From contig CAVXTT010000020.1 of assembly GCA_963764685.1 (NCBI GenBank), forward strand, positions 186,001 through 250,000: DNA of 64,000 nt, written 5' to 3'. Each line of letters opens with the position of its first letter. The stretch's first letter is position 1. Positions 18,571-28,343 of the stretch are shown one piece after another. This stretch comes from CAVXTT01 sp963764685. Its GTDB lineage: Bacteria; Bacteroidota; Ignavibacteria; Ignavibacteriales; Ignavibacteriaceae. A model generated the notes under the pieces. It searched no databases, had not been told where the DNA came from, and was given only the letters and a program-made list of their open reading frames with translations. A program made the translations under genes and the position numbers.

Positions 18571-20367
18571 TTATTTCATTAACTTAATAACTTCGTTTGC
18601 CTGTACATTATCAGGATCTAGTGCTAATACTTCCTGCCAGTAACCTTTTGATTTCGTATTATCTTCCTGCAGATAGTAGTAATATCCGAGATAGGAATAG
18701 GATTCAATTAATTCTTTATTATACTTTTCCTTTTCCGGGATAGCAAGTTCGATGAACTTTTCATAAAAAGGTTTTGCAAGTCCTGCCTGTGATTCAGGAT
18801 CGAAATTAGCATTTACCCTTGCACGCCACAGGTGACCGATCGGCAGGGTAGGGTTTTTCTCAAGCAGATGAGCCAGTGCTGAATCAGCTTTTGCATACTC
18901 TGAATTAACAGAGGTTTGTACTTCGTTCAGCCAGGCTGACTTCTGATCTGCCCATTGCTTTTTCTGTCCTGTATTCAAAAGTGATTCAATCGATGTGCTA
19001 AGCTTATCAAGTGCATCAGAGGATCCGTTGCTTACGGCAGCCTGATAATGAAGCAATGCAATACGTATATTAGCTAGCTGTTCAGTATCAAGGGTTAAAG
19101 CAGTATTCAAACCTTGCAGTACCTTATTTATGTTTCCGTCTCCCTTAAATACATACGCTTTAGCCAGATCAAAATACTCCTGCGATGTTAAAGTATTCTT
19201 CTGGTTCAGAGCATATATAACCCCGTCCCAGTTTTTCAGCTTAAAATTAAGTACAGACATTTTGCTGAGCAGATCTTTATTTGTGGAATCGGCTGCATAC
19301 GCCTGATTCAAATAATAAACTGCAAGTGAATCGTTACCTGTCTTACTTAAAAGATCGGAGTAATTCTCATAATCGGAAGGCTGATACTGTACATTGGGTA
19401 GTGCAAATAATTTTTCAAAATAAGCTTTGCTGTTCTCGTTATCTTCCATTCTCAGGTATGAATATGCAATAATCCTGAGTGATCCGGAGGGATCTTTCTC
19501 TGTTTTAATTGAATTTTCAAGAATAGAAATTGCCTTGGCATAATCTTTATTTATATATAAAAGCTGTGCATATCTTTTAAGCTTATCAGGTGTTTCTTCA
19601 GATGCGTTAATATATTTCTCAAAATAAAAGGTTGCTTTCGCATAATCCTTCATTGACGCATATACTTCGGCAAGTTTATTTAATGCAGGGGAGTATAATG
19701 AATCTTTTCCGAGGGCACGATTTAACAGATTTATGGCTTCGGTGTTATTATTGATAAGAATATATACCTGGGCTTTGGATGTTAAAGCTTCAGGATTATC
19801 GGTATCAAGTTTAAGGACCTCTTCAAAATTCTTGATAGCCTCCGAGCCGTCACCCTTGCTGAGATGTACTATGCCTAAGGTCAGAAATGCATCGGCACTT
19901 TTTCTCTTGCTTAATTCGACTGCTTTTTTTCCCATTTGAATTGCTTTATCATACTGCTTTATTTTCGGACTCGCATATGCTTCTGCCATAACCAAATGGA
20001 CCGACTGATTATCATCTTCTAATTCAAGTGCTTTATTGAAATTCTTGTCAGCCTCCGCAGTATTATTTTGCAGCAGATTCATATATGCAAGTCCTGCATA
20101 ATTCAGCGCAGATTCAGGATCGCGCATAACGCCCTCTGTAAAACAGCTGTTTGCGGAGTCAGGATTATTCTCCTTAAGATAAATCCGGCCGAGGTAAAAA
20201 TAGGCTGCTCCGGGGGATGAATTAATCATCGAGCGGAAGTAGCTTTTAGCTGCATTATATTTTTCGTGTTTTATTAAAGAGATTCCCGAATTAACATCCT
20301 GTGAATAAGCAGATATGCTGACAGCAAAAATCAGGAAGAGAATCTTTGCACTATATTTTTTTAGCAT
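18571..20367 (-). CDS. Periplasmic TPR-repeat protein of the Ton operon
   Basis: About 598 residues. I place the start at the ATG at 20367 (MLKKYSAKILFLIFAVSISA, signal peptide ending near AYSQ) rather than at an in-frame ATG 39 bases upstream inside the preceding gene. The mature protein is about fifteen TPR-like helical pairs (AAYFYLGRIYLKENNPDSAN, LTLGIVHLSKGDGSEAIKN, LLYINKDYAKAISILENSI). Last gene of the minus-strand exbB-exbD-exbD-tonB operon. Its place suggests a periplasmic scaffold for the Ton system or for the lipoprotein encoded just upstream; the exact role is unknown. Confidence 0.85.
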   Translation of the reverse strand: MLKKYSAKILFLIFAVSISAYSQDVNSGISLIKHEKYNAAKSYFRSMINSSPGAAYFYLGRIYLKENNPDSANSCFTEGVMRDPESALNYAGLAYMNLLQNNTAEADKNFNKALELEDDNQSVHLVMAEAYASPKIKQYDKAIQMGKKAVELSKRKSADAFLTLGIVHLSKGDGSEAIKNFEEVLKLDTDNPEALTSKAQVYILINNNTEAINLLNRALGKDSLYSPALNKLAEVYASMKDYAKATFYFEKYINASEETPDKLKRYAQLLYINKDYAKAISILENSIKTEKDPSGSLRIIAYSYLRMEDNENSKAYFEKLFALPNVQYQPSDYENYSDLLSKTGNDSLAVYYLNQAYAADSTNKDLLSKMSVLNFKLKNWDGVIYALNQKNTLTSQEYFDLAKAYVFKGDGNINKVLQGLNTALTLDTEQLANIRIALLHYQAAVSNGSSDALDKLSTSIESLLNTGQKKQWADQKSAWLNEVQTSVNSEYAKADSALAHLLEKNPTLPIGHLWRARVNANFDPESQAGLAKPFYEKFIELAIPEKEKYNKELIESYSYLGYYYYLQEDNTKSKGYWQEVLALDPDNVQANEVIKLMK

Positions 20368-20380
20368 TTTAATAATCCTG

Positions 20381-21292
20381 TTATAAATTTTCGTCAATAA
20401 GTTCAACTAATCTTACAGGCATAGTTGCCGGTACAAGTCCAAATTTAAGAACAACTCTTTGTCCTCTTTCGCTTGCAAGGAAAGCTGTAAATCCGGTGCC
20501 CAAACCGGTATAGGCTTCCTTACTGATTACATAAACTTCACGGTAAAGGGGATAAGTTTTTTGGGCAATGTAAGCCTGATAAGGTTTTAACGGTTCAGAT
20601 CCCGCAGCGGATGAAATCTCTAAAGTCTTTACAGATTTTAAGAAGCCGATACTCACACTGTCATCGCTGTCGCTTACCCAGTTCACACCAATAATGCCGA
20701 TGCAGTTGGAATTTTGCGCGACATAATCAAGGACGGATTTACTGCTTTTAAGGGCGAAGCAGTTTTTTGATAATTTATCGGCGCCTGTTTTCTCAGATAA
20801 AAACCTGATGGTGCTTGAATTATTATTATCGAAGACCACCTTTGGAAACTTCCCCTCTTTGGTGATCAGGGTCCTTAATTCTTCAACAGTAAAAACTGTG
20901 TCCTTAAGGTCCTTGCTTCCGATCAGTGCGATTGCATCATATGCGATCTTAGTAATCTTTGGAACTATCTCCCATTTCTCAAATTGTTTTAGTTCTTCAG
21001 GGTTTAGGCTCCTTGCAGTTATTACCAGTTTGATGGTATCATTCATCAGGTCATTAAATACTTCCGATTCGGGTTTATACTGAACAACTACTTTTGCATA
21101 ATGGTAAATTTTCTGGAAAGTATCTATCTCTGAATCCATCAGTGGCTGGAAAGTTTCGTCACAGGTTATTGTTATGTAACCCGTTGTTGGTGTATCGGAA
21201 GGGGAGTCTCCACCGCATCCCTGTATAGATAATAAAATAAAAAAGACAAACAGACTTTTATATTTTATCATTCTGCTCAAGATCTTCTTCAT
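20381..21292 (-). CDS. PstS-like substrate-binding lipoprotein
   Basis: 303 residues with a lipoprotein signal (FVFFILLSIQGCGGDSP, Cys in the lipobox) and a PBP2-like fold as in phosphate-binding PstS (ITITCDETFQPLMDSEIDTF, FDNNNSSTIRFLSEKTG, NSNCIGIIGVNWVSD, TYPLYREVYVISKE). No pst permease genes are near; instead it sits in a Ton motor operon between a small membrane protein (35-nt overlap) and the TPR gene. A second possible start is the ATG at 21271. The ligand (phosphate or another anion) is not shown by the sequence. Confidence 0.85.
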   Translation of the reverse strand: MKKILSRMIKYKSLFVFFILLSIQGCGGDSPSDTPTTGYITITCDETFQPLMDSEIDTFQKIYHYAKVVVQYKPESEVFNDLMNDTIKLVITARSLNPEELKQFEKWEIVPKITKIAYDAIALIGSKDLKDTVFTVEELRTLITKEGKFPKVVFDNNNSSTIRFLSEKTGADKLSKNCFALKSSKSVLDYVAQNSNCIGIIGVNWVSDSDDSVSIGFLKSVKTLEISSAAGSEPLKPYQAYIAQKTYPLYREVYVISKEAYTGLGTGFTAFLASERGQRVVLKFGLVPATMPVRLVELIDENL

Positions 21293-21476
21293 TTTGCTTC
21301 TTTAGTTTTAGTCCACGGTACAATCTGAATCCACCGTACAATATTAAAGCCAGGCTGAACCCTATCCTTTGAGGAGGTGTAAGATTAAACAGATCCTTCG
21401 AGATCAGAAGTGCAGCTCCGCAGCCCAGATAAACAAAAGCAGTTATTAATCTGAGCAGGATGTTTAAATCCATCAC
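21258..21476 (-). CDS. Small two-helix membrane protein in the Ton operon
   Basis: 72 residues: two transmembrane helices (LLRLITAFVYLGCGAALLI and RIGFSLALILYGGFRLYRGL) and a charged cytoplasmic tail (KLKKQNEEDLEQND). No family recognised beyond small membrane proteins that sit after tonB in Bacteroidota. Lies 11 nt after tonB and overlaps the lipoprotein gene by 35 nt, so it is almost certainly part of the operon. Confidence 0.75.
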   Translation of the reverse strand: MMDLNILLRLITAFVYLGCGAALLISKDLFNLTPPQRIGFSLALILYGGFRLYRGLKLKKQNEEDLEQNDKI

Positions 21477-21487
21477 CTACCCGGATA

Positions 21488-22280
21488 TTATCTAAGCTTA
21501 AAAATAACAGGGATTGAAACCTGTACTTTTACAGGAACACCTCTCTGCTTGCCCGGTTTAAATTTTGTTTTAAGAACAGCATCAAGAGCAGCTTCATCAC
21601 AGCCTGCGCCAATACCTTTAATTACCTGCGCCTTTCTTACGTTACCTTCTTCATCAACAAATGCAAGGACGTATACTTTTCCTTCAACTCCTGCTCTTTG
21701 AGCAATATCGGGATATATAATACGTGACTGAATTGACTGAATTCCTCCGATGGGTTCCGGCATTTCTTCAACAGCAACGAAAAAGGTAGGTGCTTCTTCC
21801 TTTTTCTCTTCTACAACTTTTTCCTCGGTCTCGATCAAACTATAATCGATTCCCCCTTCAACACCTTGTTCTGTTGTTAGTCCCGGGTTTACTTCCTTTA
21901 ACTCTTCAACGGTTGGAATATACTCTTCCTTAACCTGTTCATCCGGTTTTACTACAGGAGGAGTAAATTTAATTGTTGATTTTAACGGCGGAGGTGCTTC
22001 CATCTGTTCGATCTGTTTTTCTTCACCGATCGAAGGAGGAGGTGCAAGTTCCGTAATTACTACCTTTTTCATTTTTTTGTTTTCGACTGGCTCAGGATTT
22101 ATCATTTTATAAATTGTAGGTCCTGTTGTAGCTAATACGAGGAAAATTATGGCGATCCACATTCCATGCTGAAAGGTGGAAGTTATATTCCTTGCGAAGT
22201 TTATATGCCCCATACTCTTTATTCTTGGAGGCAAATATCAGTTCATCAAGATCCAGTTTTACGGCCATTTGATCAGACAT
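21488..22280 (-). CDS. tonB: TonB-family energy transducer, frameshifted near N-terminus
   Basis: Couples ExbBD to outer-membrane transporters. The conserved Bacteroidota N-terminus (MAVKLDLDELIFASKNKEYG AYKLRKEYN, split here by a space) reads from the ATG at 22280 or 22268 in one frame. The membrane helix (GMWIAIIFLVLATTG) and the rest read one base out; the break is near 22176-22186. Then follow a proline-rich periplasmic spacer (ITELAPPPSIGEE, PPPLKSTIKFTPPVVKP) and the TonB C-terminal domain (RIIYPDIAQRAGVEGKVYVL, CDEAALDAVLKTKFKPGKQ). About 263 residues. Confidence 0.92.
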
Positions 22281-22293
22281 AACTGTAACCTTT

Positions 22294-22821
22294 TTATTTT
22301 ACTTGTTTCTTCAATAATTCAAGATCTTCCGGGGCAATGTCAACTAAAGCAAACCGCTTTATATCAGATATATTCATTTCGTCCAGAATATCAACAACAT
22401 TTTTATAAACAGCCTCATCCGTCGGCTTTATAAGTACAACCATATCCTGTATGGATCGATTCTTCTCAAGCAATACCTTTCTTATACCATCCGCAGTAAA
22501 ATTAGTTTCAATGGGACCTTCAATTGGCTCGGTAGCTAATCCCTGATACCAGTATAATTTATTATCTCCGGCTATAAGGATAGTGATTGCCTTTGATGCC
22601 TTCAGAGCATTTTCCTCTTCCTCGGGTACCTCTGTTTTTGGTTTCACAGGTAGGTTAATTTCCATAGTTTGAGGTTTGCTGAAAGTAGTTGTCAGCATAA
22701 AAAAGGTTACAAGAAGAAATCCCAGATCAACCATAGGAGTAAGGTCGATCCTGGTAGACATCTTTTTTCTTCCTTTTTTCTTCCCCTTTTTACCAACTTG
22801 TTTTTGTTCTAATTCAGCCAT
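22294..22821 (-). CDS. exbD: ExbD/TolR biopolymer transport protein (second)
   Basis: 175 residues. A very basic N-terminus (KKGKKKGRKKMSTRIDLTPM), one membrane helix with the essential aspartate (DLTPMVDLGFLLVTFFML) and a periplasmic ExbD domain ending in IKRFALVDIAPEDLELLKK. Second of two consecutive exbD genes; 4 nt after the first. Two different ExbD proteins next to one ExbB suggest a heteromeric stator. Confidence 0.93.
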   Translation of the reverse strand: MAELEQKQVGKKGKKKGRKKMSTRIDLTPMVDLGFLLVTFFMLTTTFSKPQTMEINLPVKPKTEVPEEEENALKASKAITILIAGDNKLYWYQGLATEPIEGPIETNFTADGIRKVLLEKNRSIQDMVVLIKPTDEAVYKNVVDILDEMNISDIKRFALVDIAPEDLELLKKQVK

Positions 22822-22825
22822 AAAT

Positions 22826-23446
22826 CTAAATTCCCTTCAACTTATTCGGATCGGCTTCCAGATCCGTTATCAGGTTAAATTTGTTCACATTCTTATCCTG
22901 CAGCGTATTCATAACTTTTTTTACAACCGGCCAGGGGCAGCCTTGGTCTCCATTAACGGTTATTCGGACACCCGGATTCGATAGCCTGCCCTGCATAATC
23001 CATTCACCCAGCTCATTATTTGACGAATCCACCGGGATGCCCTTCTCCTCATACATTTTGCGTTCTTCCTCACCCAATGCAAGGTAGCCTTTTAGTTCAT
23101 TAAGGGGAACGCCTATGCTCCCGGTAAGTGTAAAAGCTTTTTCCTCTTCGGCTGTAAACTGGAGTTCAGGATGTCTTTCACTTATCTTTTGCAGAAGTCT
23201 TGCCCGTGTAAAATTTTTATTATCAATACTAAAGAAGACTTTACCATCTCTGGTTATTGAAATATTCAGAATATCGGTATCCGGCAGTTTTAATTCCGAA
23301 ACTGAAGAAGGAGTATCTACAATTATGGAATCATCTGACTTGAATTGAGTAGTTAACATAAAAAATGTCAACAATAAGAAGGCAACATCACACATTGCCG
23401 TCATATCAATTAAAGTACTCTTCCGGGGTATTTTTACTTTTGGCAT
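22826..23446 (-). CDS. exbD: ExbD/TolR biopolymer transport protein (first)
   Basis: 206 residues. N-terminal helix with the conserved Asp (LIDMTAMCDVAFLLLTFFML) and a longer periplasmic part than the second copy, including an insert around ERHPELQFTAEEEKAFTLTG. The closing part (VRITVNGDQGCPWPVVKKVM, KFNLITDLEADPNKL) matches the ExbD fold. Sits 16 nt after exbB in the same operon. Confidence 0.92.
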   Translation of the reverse strand: MPKVKIPRKSTLIDMTAMCDVAFLLLTFFMLTTQFKSDDSIIVDTPSSVSELKLPDTDILNISITRDGKVFFSIDNKNFTRARLLQKISERHPELQFTAEEEKAFTLTGSIGVPLNELKGYLALGEEERKMYEEKGIPVDSSNNELGEWIMQGRLSNPGVRITVNGDQGCPWPVVKKVMNTLQDKNVNKFNLITDLEADPNKLKGI

Positions 23447-23462
23447 ATCAACTCAAACTTTC

Positions 23463-24269
23463 TTAGACTTTCTGATGAGAAAGGAAATTCTGCACAATTG
23501 CAACTCCCGCCTCATCAATACTATAGGTCATCTTGTCAATTTTTGTGGTAAAATAATTATAGAAAATAATTGCCAGTGCAGAAGAACCGATTCCAAAAGC
23601 AGTGTTGATCAATGCTTCAGAAATACCTGTTGCAAGAGCAACGGCATCAGGAGCTCCGGCTGTAGCTAAAGCGGAAAATGCTCTGATCATTCCAAGTACT
23701 GTTCCAAGTAGTCCCATTAGAGTTGCCAGCGGAGCGATAGTAGCTAATATAACAAGGTTTTGTTCCAGGATCGGAAGTTCTAACGAAGTAGCTTCTTCAA
23801 TTTCCTGTTTGATTGCTACAACTTTTTGATCTTTATTCATATCTTTTCTGTCAGCCATATCTTCATATTTAAGAAGACCTGCTTTTATAACGTTAGCAAC
23901 AGAACCTCTCTGATTATCACATTCAGCAATTGCGCCCTGGATATCCGGAGTAGATATTTTTCTATATACATTTATTATAAAACTTGAAATTCTTCCTTTT
24001 CCTTTAGCTCTTGATAAAGTAATGAATCTTTCGATTGTAAAAGTCAAAACCATTAAAAGAATGGTCATAAGTATGGGTACTATTATACCGCCTTTGAAAA
24101 TAACTCCGAGATAATTACCCGGTTTTGGGAGATTATTTACGTTATTTCCCTGAAAGTTTTCCGGATTTCCCATTACAAAAAAGAACAGGCTAAATGCTAC
24201 AACGGCTAATACCGGAATGGCAATGGTTGCAAAGCCTGCGAAAGCGCCTTTTAGTGATTTGGATTTCAA
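23463..24269 (-). CDS. exbB: ExbB/TolQ/MotA-family proton channel protein
   Basis: 268 residues, three membrane segments: VLAVVAFSLFFFVMGNPENF near the N-terminus plus the usual ExbB pair (NLVILATIAPLATLMGLLGT and SEALINTAFGIGSSALAIIF). The loop carries ERFITLSRAKGKGR and GLLKYEDMADRKDMNKD. First gene of the Ton operon; its promoter must lie in the 24270-24900 gap. Together with the ExbDs it forms the proton-driven motor for TonB. Confidence 0.93.
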   Translation of the reverse strand: MKSKSLKGAFAGFATIAIPVLAVVAFSLFFFVMGNPENFQGNNVNNLPKPGNYLGVIFKGGIIVPILMTILLMVLTFTIERFITLSRAKGKGRISSFIINVYRKISTPDIQGAIAECDNQRGSVANVIKAGLLKYEDMADRKDMNKDQKVVAIKQEIEEATSLELPILEQNLVILATIAPLATLMGLLGTVLGMIRAFSALATAGAPDAVALATGISEALINTAFGIGSSALAIIFYNYFTTKIDKMTYSIDEAGVAIVQNFLSHQKV

Positions 24270-24900
24270 TTTTTTCTCCTGATACTTAATAAATGTGTTT
24301 TTAATTGTGATGAACTTTATACTTTATACTTTCGAGTACCATCCCATCATTGGAACTTACTTGAACTCAAAATCTAATTTAGGGTGGATTGCGCAGGCTG
24401 GTTTTATCAGATGCCTGGTTATCCATACAAGTGTTAAAAGAATTGGAATAATCCCGTTCTGTTTCATATCCGGAATCTATAACTACTCCGGCAGACACAG
24501 TTTGTCTTTGTTGTACGGTTTCAGTATACCCTCGTAATATTCCGATTATCAGCCCGGTATTAATTTTACCCTCACTTTGTGCGGTATTGGATCGTTTACA
24601 GGTAGCAATACTCAAGTGTCCGGCCGCTGATAATTTAAGGATATGTCTGTTTTGGAAGAACATTTATGATAATTTAATTAACTAATATAAGCTTAAATGC
24701 ATCATTTTTTCAACTTTAAAATACACTAGTTATTCACTTCTCGCAAAGACTAAATATGTACTGTAAATTTGGCAAAATTTGAATGCTTGGAGACAATACA
24801 AATTTTTACTTAAGTTAGATAAGCAAAAAATTATTGTTTTTTAAAGTGCTTACTCAATTCATTCTCTCGCACGTCCAATTTATCACCCCAGAGGTTATTA
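24270..24900. other. Divergent intergenic region between Ton operon and Hdr-Flx operon
   Basis: About 630 bases with no recognisable gene. It must hold the promoters of both divergent operons. Overlapping frames exist on both strands at 24295-24663, but neither has a good ribosome-binding site or recognisable composition. The last 250 bases before hdrC are strongly AT-rich. Confidence 0.5.
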
Positions 24901-25449
24901 ATGTTAAATGCACATCAGGATCACATCCTTAAAAGTATAATTGAAATTACATCTCAGAACCCTTTGCAATGTTATCAGTGCGGTAAATGTTCAGCCGGCT
25001 GCCCCTTACGTGAATTTATGGAAGTTTCCCCAAACCGCCTTGTAAGATATGTACAACTTGGTTTTTATCAAAAAGCTTTTGAAGCAGTCACGTCCTGGCT
25101 CTGTGCGGGATGTCTGACCTGTACAAGCAGATGTCCAAATGAATTTAATCTTGCAAAGTTTATGGATGCAATCAGGCAGGTTGCAATGGATAACGGAGTT
25201 AAACCACCTGATAAAAAAGTAATGCACTTCCATAAAGCTTTTCTTAAACAGATTGAAAATCACGGCAGATCTTATGAAATGGGATTGATCAGGGATTATA
25301 AGATGAGCTCGGGTGCCCTGATGCAGGATGTCGATCTGGCTCCTGAATCTTTATTGAAAGGTAAAATTGGTCTCACTCCCAAGAACATAAAGGGGAGAAA
25401 TTTAATCAAACAAATAATTATCAAATCAAGAGAGGAGACGCATAAATGA
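24901..25449 (+). CDS. hdrC: Heterodisulfide reductase-like subunit C
   Basis: 182 residues with two [4Fe-4S] motifs: CYQCGKCSAGCPL (~residues 22-34) and CAGCLTCTSRCP (~residues 67-78). These pass electrons between HdrA and HdrB. The C-terminal half (~100 residues) has the helix MDAIRQVAMDNGVKPPDKKV typical of HdrC. First gene of a seven-gene operon; its stop overlaps the hdrB start (ATGA). Confidence 0.93.
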   Translation: MLNAHQDHILKSIIEITSQNPLQCYQCGKCSAGCPLREFMEVSPNRLVRYVQLGFYQKAFEAVTSWLCAGCLTCTSRCPNEFNLAKFMDAIRQVAMDNGVKPPDKKVMHFHKAFLKQIENHGRSYEMGLIRDYKMSSGALMQDVDLAPESLLKGKIGLTPKNIKGRNLIKQIIIKSREETHK

Positions 25450-26323
25450 ATACCGGTTATTATCCCGGCTGCTCTCTTGAAGGAACAGCTAAGGAATTCG
25501 ATAAATCATTAAAAGCAGTATTCGGAAAACTTGAGATCAATCTCCAGGAAATTGAGGATTGGTCCTGCTGCGGAGCTTCTTCGGCTCATTTCTTCAGTCA
25601 CCTGTTATCAGTTGCTCTGCCTGTTAGAAATTTAATTTTAGCTCAGAAACAGGGGATAAATGAAGTACTTGCACCCTGTGCAGCCTGCTTTAACCGTCTT
25701 GCCCTTTCATTAAATGAAATGAAATTAGATGAGAAGGTCCGGCTAAGAGTTGAAGACATACTTAAGGAAAAGTTTTCAGGTGGAGTAGGTGTTTTTAATA
25801 TCATCCAGCTTTTTGAAAAAATAGGGGTAAACAGGCTTCTTGAAAATAAAAAAGCTGATCTAGGGGGAATGAAACTGGCCTGCTATTATGGATGTCTGCT
25901 GGTGAGACCATATCAGACTCTAAAATTTGATGATGAGGAAGAACCGCATAGTATGGAGGACATTTTAACTCCACTGCGGGTGCAGTTCCGGTCAAATGGA
26001 ATTATAAAACCGAATGCTGTGGTGCCTCACACTCAATTGCCCATACAGATATTGTTGAATCCTTAACCAAAAAGATATTAGATGACGCTGTTAAAAACGG
26101 AGCAGACGCAATTGTAGTTGCCTGCCCGATGTGTCATTCAAACCTGGATATGAGGCAAAGGACAATAAAAAAACATCATCCTGAACAAACCCTAATTCCC
26201 GTATTTTACTTAACTCAAATAATCGGCATCGCGATGAATATAGACCCAAATGAGCTTGGACTGAATCTTCATTATATTGATCCCCTTCCATTTATTGAAG
26301 AAAAGATGAAGGTGACAGTATGA
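25446..26323 (+). CDS. hdrB: Heterodisulfide reductase-like subunit B, frameshifted
   Basis: About 292 residues. Two CCG (cysteine-rich) domains that in methanogen HdrB bind non-cubane [4Fe-4S] clusters at the disulfide-reducing site: YYPGCSLEGTAKEF, DWSCCGASSAHF, LAPCAACFNRL, then CYYGCLLVRP, WNYKTECCGASHS and VACPMCHSNLDMR. The first domain is in one frame to about 25976-25982; the rest (GAVPVKWNYKTE onward) is shifted. The second ECCG and CPMC motifs are therefore lost if the sequence is taken literally. Overlaps hdrA by 4 nt. Confidence 0.92.
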
Positions 26324-28343
26324 GAATCGGTGTATTTACCTGCTATTGCGGGGAAAATATCGGAAGAACTGTTGATTGTGCCGCAGTTGCAAAGGCTGCT
26401 GCAAAAATACCCGGGAGTTGTTCATTCAGAAGATTATAAATATATGTGTTCTGATCCCGGGTCAGAATATAATCAAGCAGGCGATTAACGATAAAAAACT
26501 TGATGCAGTTGTTGTCGGCAGCTGCTCTCCTCATATGCATGAAAGTACTTTCAGGAAAGACCTGTGCAGTGCAGGACTAAATCCTTATATGGTTGAGATA
26601 GCAAACCTGCGTGAACACTGCTCCTGGATACATGATGATATCAAATCTGCTACCCAGAAAGCAATTGATCTTATCAGGCTTTGTGTTGAACGGGTAAAAT
26701 ATAATGAACCCCTTACTCCTATAAGAGTTCCTGTTACCAAGAAAGCTCTTGTAATCGGCGGAGGAATATCCGGTATACAGGCTGCTCTTGATATTGCAGG
26801 TGCACGGTTTACAGGTTATTCTGGTTGAAAAGGAACCTTCGATCGGCGGACATATGAGTCAGCTTTCAGAGACCTTCCCTACACTCGATTGCTCACAATG
26901 TATTCTTACTCCCAGAATGGTTGAAGTATATCAGCATCCGAATATTAAGCTGATGACTTATTCTGAGGTAGCAGATGTTTCCGGCTTTATTGGAAATTTC
27001 AATGTGAAGATCCGTAAGAAAGCCCGCTCAATTAAAGGAAGATTTATGCACCGGATGCGGTCTCTGCATTCAGAAATGTCCTATAAAGAAAAATGCATTA
27101 AATGAATTTGAGGAAGGACTTGCTACACGACCAGCAGTTTATGTTCCTTTCCCCCAGGCTGTACCGAATATTCCTGTTATTGACAGGAGTGTTTGTACTT
27201 ATTATAAAACAGGTAAATGCCAGATGTGTAAGAAAGTCTGCGGCAGAGATGCAATCGACTTCGAACAGCAGGAAACGTTTGTTGAAGAGGAGGTAGGTGC
27301 TATTATTGTAGCGACTGGATATAAACTTTATTCAATCGGGAAATATCCTGAAGGCCAGTCATTATAAAGGATATGGCGAATATGGCTATGGAAAATATAA
27401 GGATGTAATTAACGGACTTCAGTTCGAACGAATAGCAAGCGCTTCCGGTCCTACTTCCGGAGAAATTGTACGACCCTCAGATAAAAAGGTACCTAAAAAA
27501 ATAGTATTTATTCAATGTGTCGGTTCAAGGGATCAGTCAAAGGGATTCTCTTACTGCAGCAAAATATGCTGTATGTACACAGCCAAACATGCAATGCTTT
27601 ACAAGCATAAAGTGCACGATGGAGAAGCCTATGTCTTTTATATGGACATCCGTTCGGGCGGAAAGATGTACGATGAATTTGTTAGACGTGCAATTGAGGA
27701 AGACGGTGTAAAATATGTACGCGGACGTGTATCAAGGATATATGAAGATAATGGAAAGTTTATTGTTAAGGGAGAAGATACAATTGCCGGGTTACCTGTT
27801 GAGATAGATGCCGATATGGTTGTACTTGCTACTGCAATGATTGCCCAGGATGAGGCACCGAAACTGGCTCAGACTTTAGGAGTTCCTTATGACAAGCACG
27901 GTTTCCTGCAGGAAGTCCATCCTAAATTACGTCCGGTTGAAACAAGCAGCGGAGGTATCTTCCTTGCCGGAGCTTGTCATTCACCGCGGGATATTCCCGA
28001 ATGTGTGGCAATGGCTTCAGCTGCTGCTGCCAAGGCACTTGTGCTGTTCGGTTCCGATATGCTTGAAAGGGAGCCGATAGTTGCAAAGGTAAATCAAACT
28101 ACCTGTGCAGGATGCTTCTACTGTCAGAAGGTCTGTGCATACAATGCGATTGAAAGAGTAGAAATAAAAAACAGGAAGGGTGAAGTAGTAAAGGTTGCTG
28201 CATATGTAAATTCCAGCTTATGCCAGGGATGCGGTACCTGTAATGCTACCTGTCCTTCCAAATCTGTAGAGCTGATCGGTTTCAGAGATGAACAAATATT
28301 TGCACAAATAAATGCATTTGCAGAGGTTGACTATGTTGCCTGA
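26320..28343 (+). CDS. hdrA: Heterodisulfide reductase-like subunit A, five frame breaks as read
   Basis: Flavoprotein core of the complex, the probable site of electron bifurcation, about 670 residues. Recognisable in order: MRIGVFTCYCGENIGRTVDC, VVVGSCSPHMHESTFRK, the FAD-binding ALVIGGGISGIQAALDIA, EKEPSIGGHMSQLSETFPTL, DCSQCILTPRMVEV, a ferredoxin motif CTGCGLCIQKCP, CQMCKKVCGRDAIDF, YCSKICCMYTAKHA and a C-terminal dicluster CAGCFYCQKVC and CQGCGTCNATCP. Frame breaks lie near 26410-26416, 26456-26462, 26795-26815, 27034-27045 and 27355-27362. Downstream of 27380 it is open to the stop. Whether the gene is really broken or the sequence is wrong cannot be settled here. Confidence 0.88.

Noticed and set aside
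20381..21292. A phosphate ABC importer (pst) locus
   Set aside because: Only the binding-protein-like gene is present; no pstA, pstB or pstC, and the operon context is Ton.
24379..24663. Minus-strand frame of 94 codons in the exbB-hdrC gap
   Set aside because: Overlaps another frame on the opposite strand, no ribosome-binding site and no recognisable domain. A small unknown gene cannot be fully excluded.
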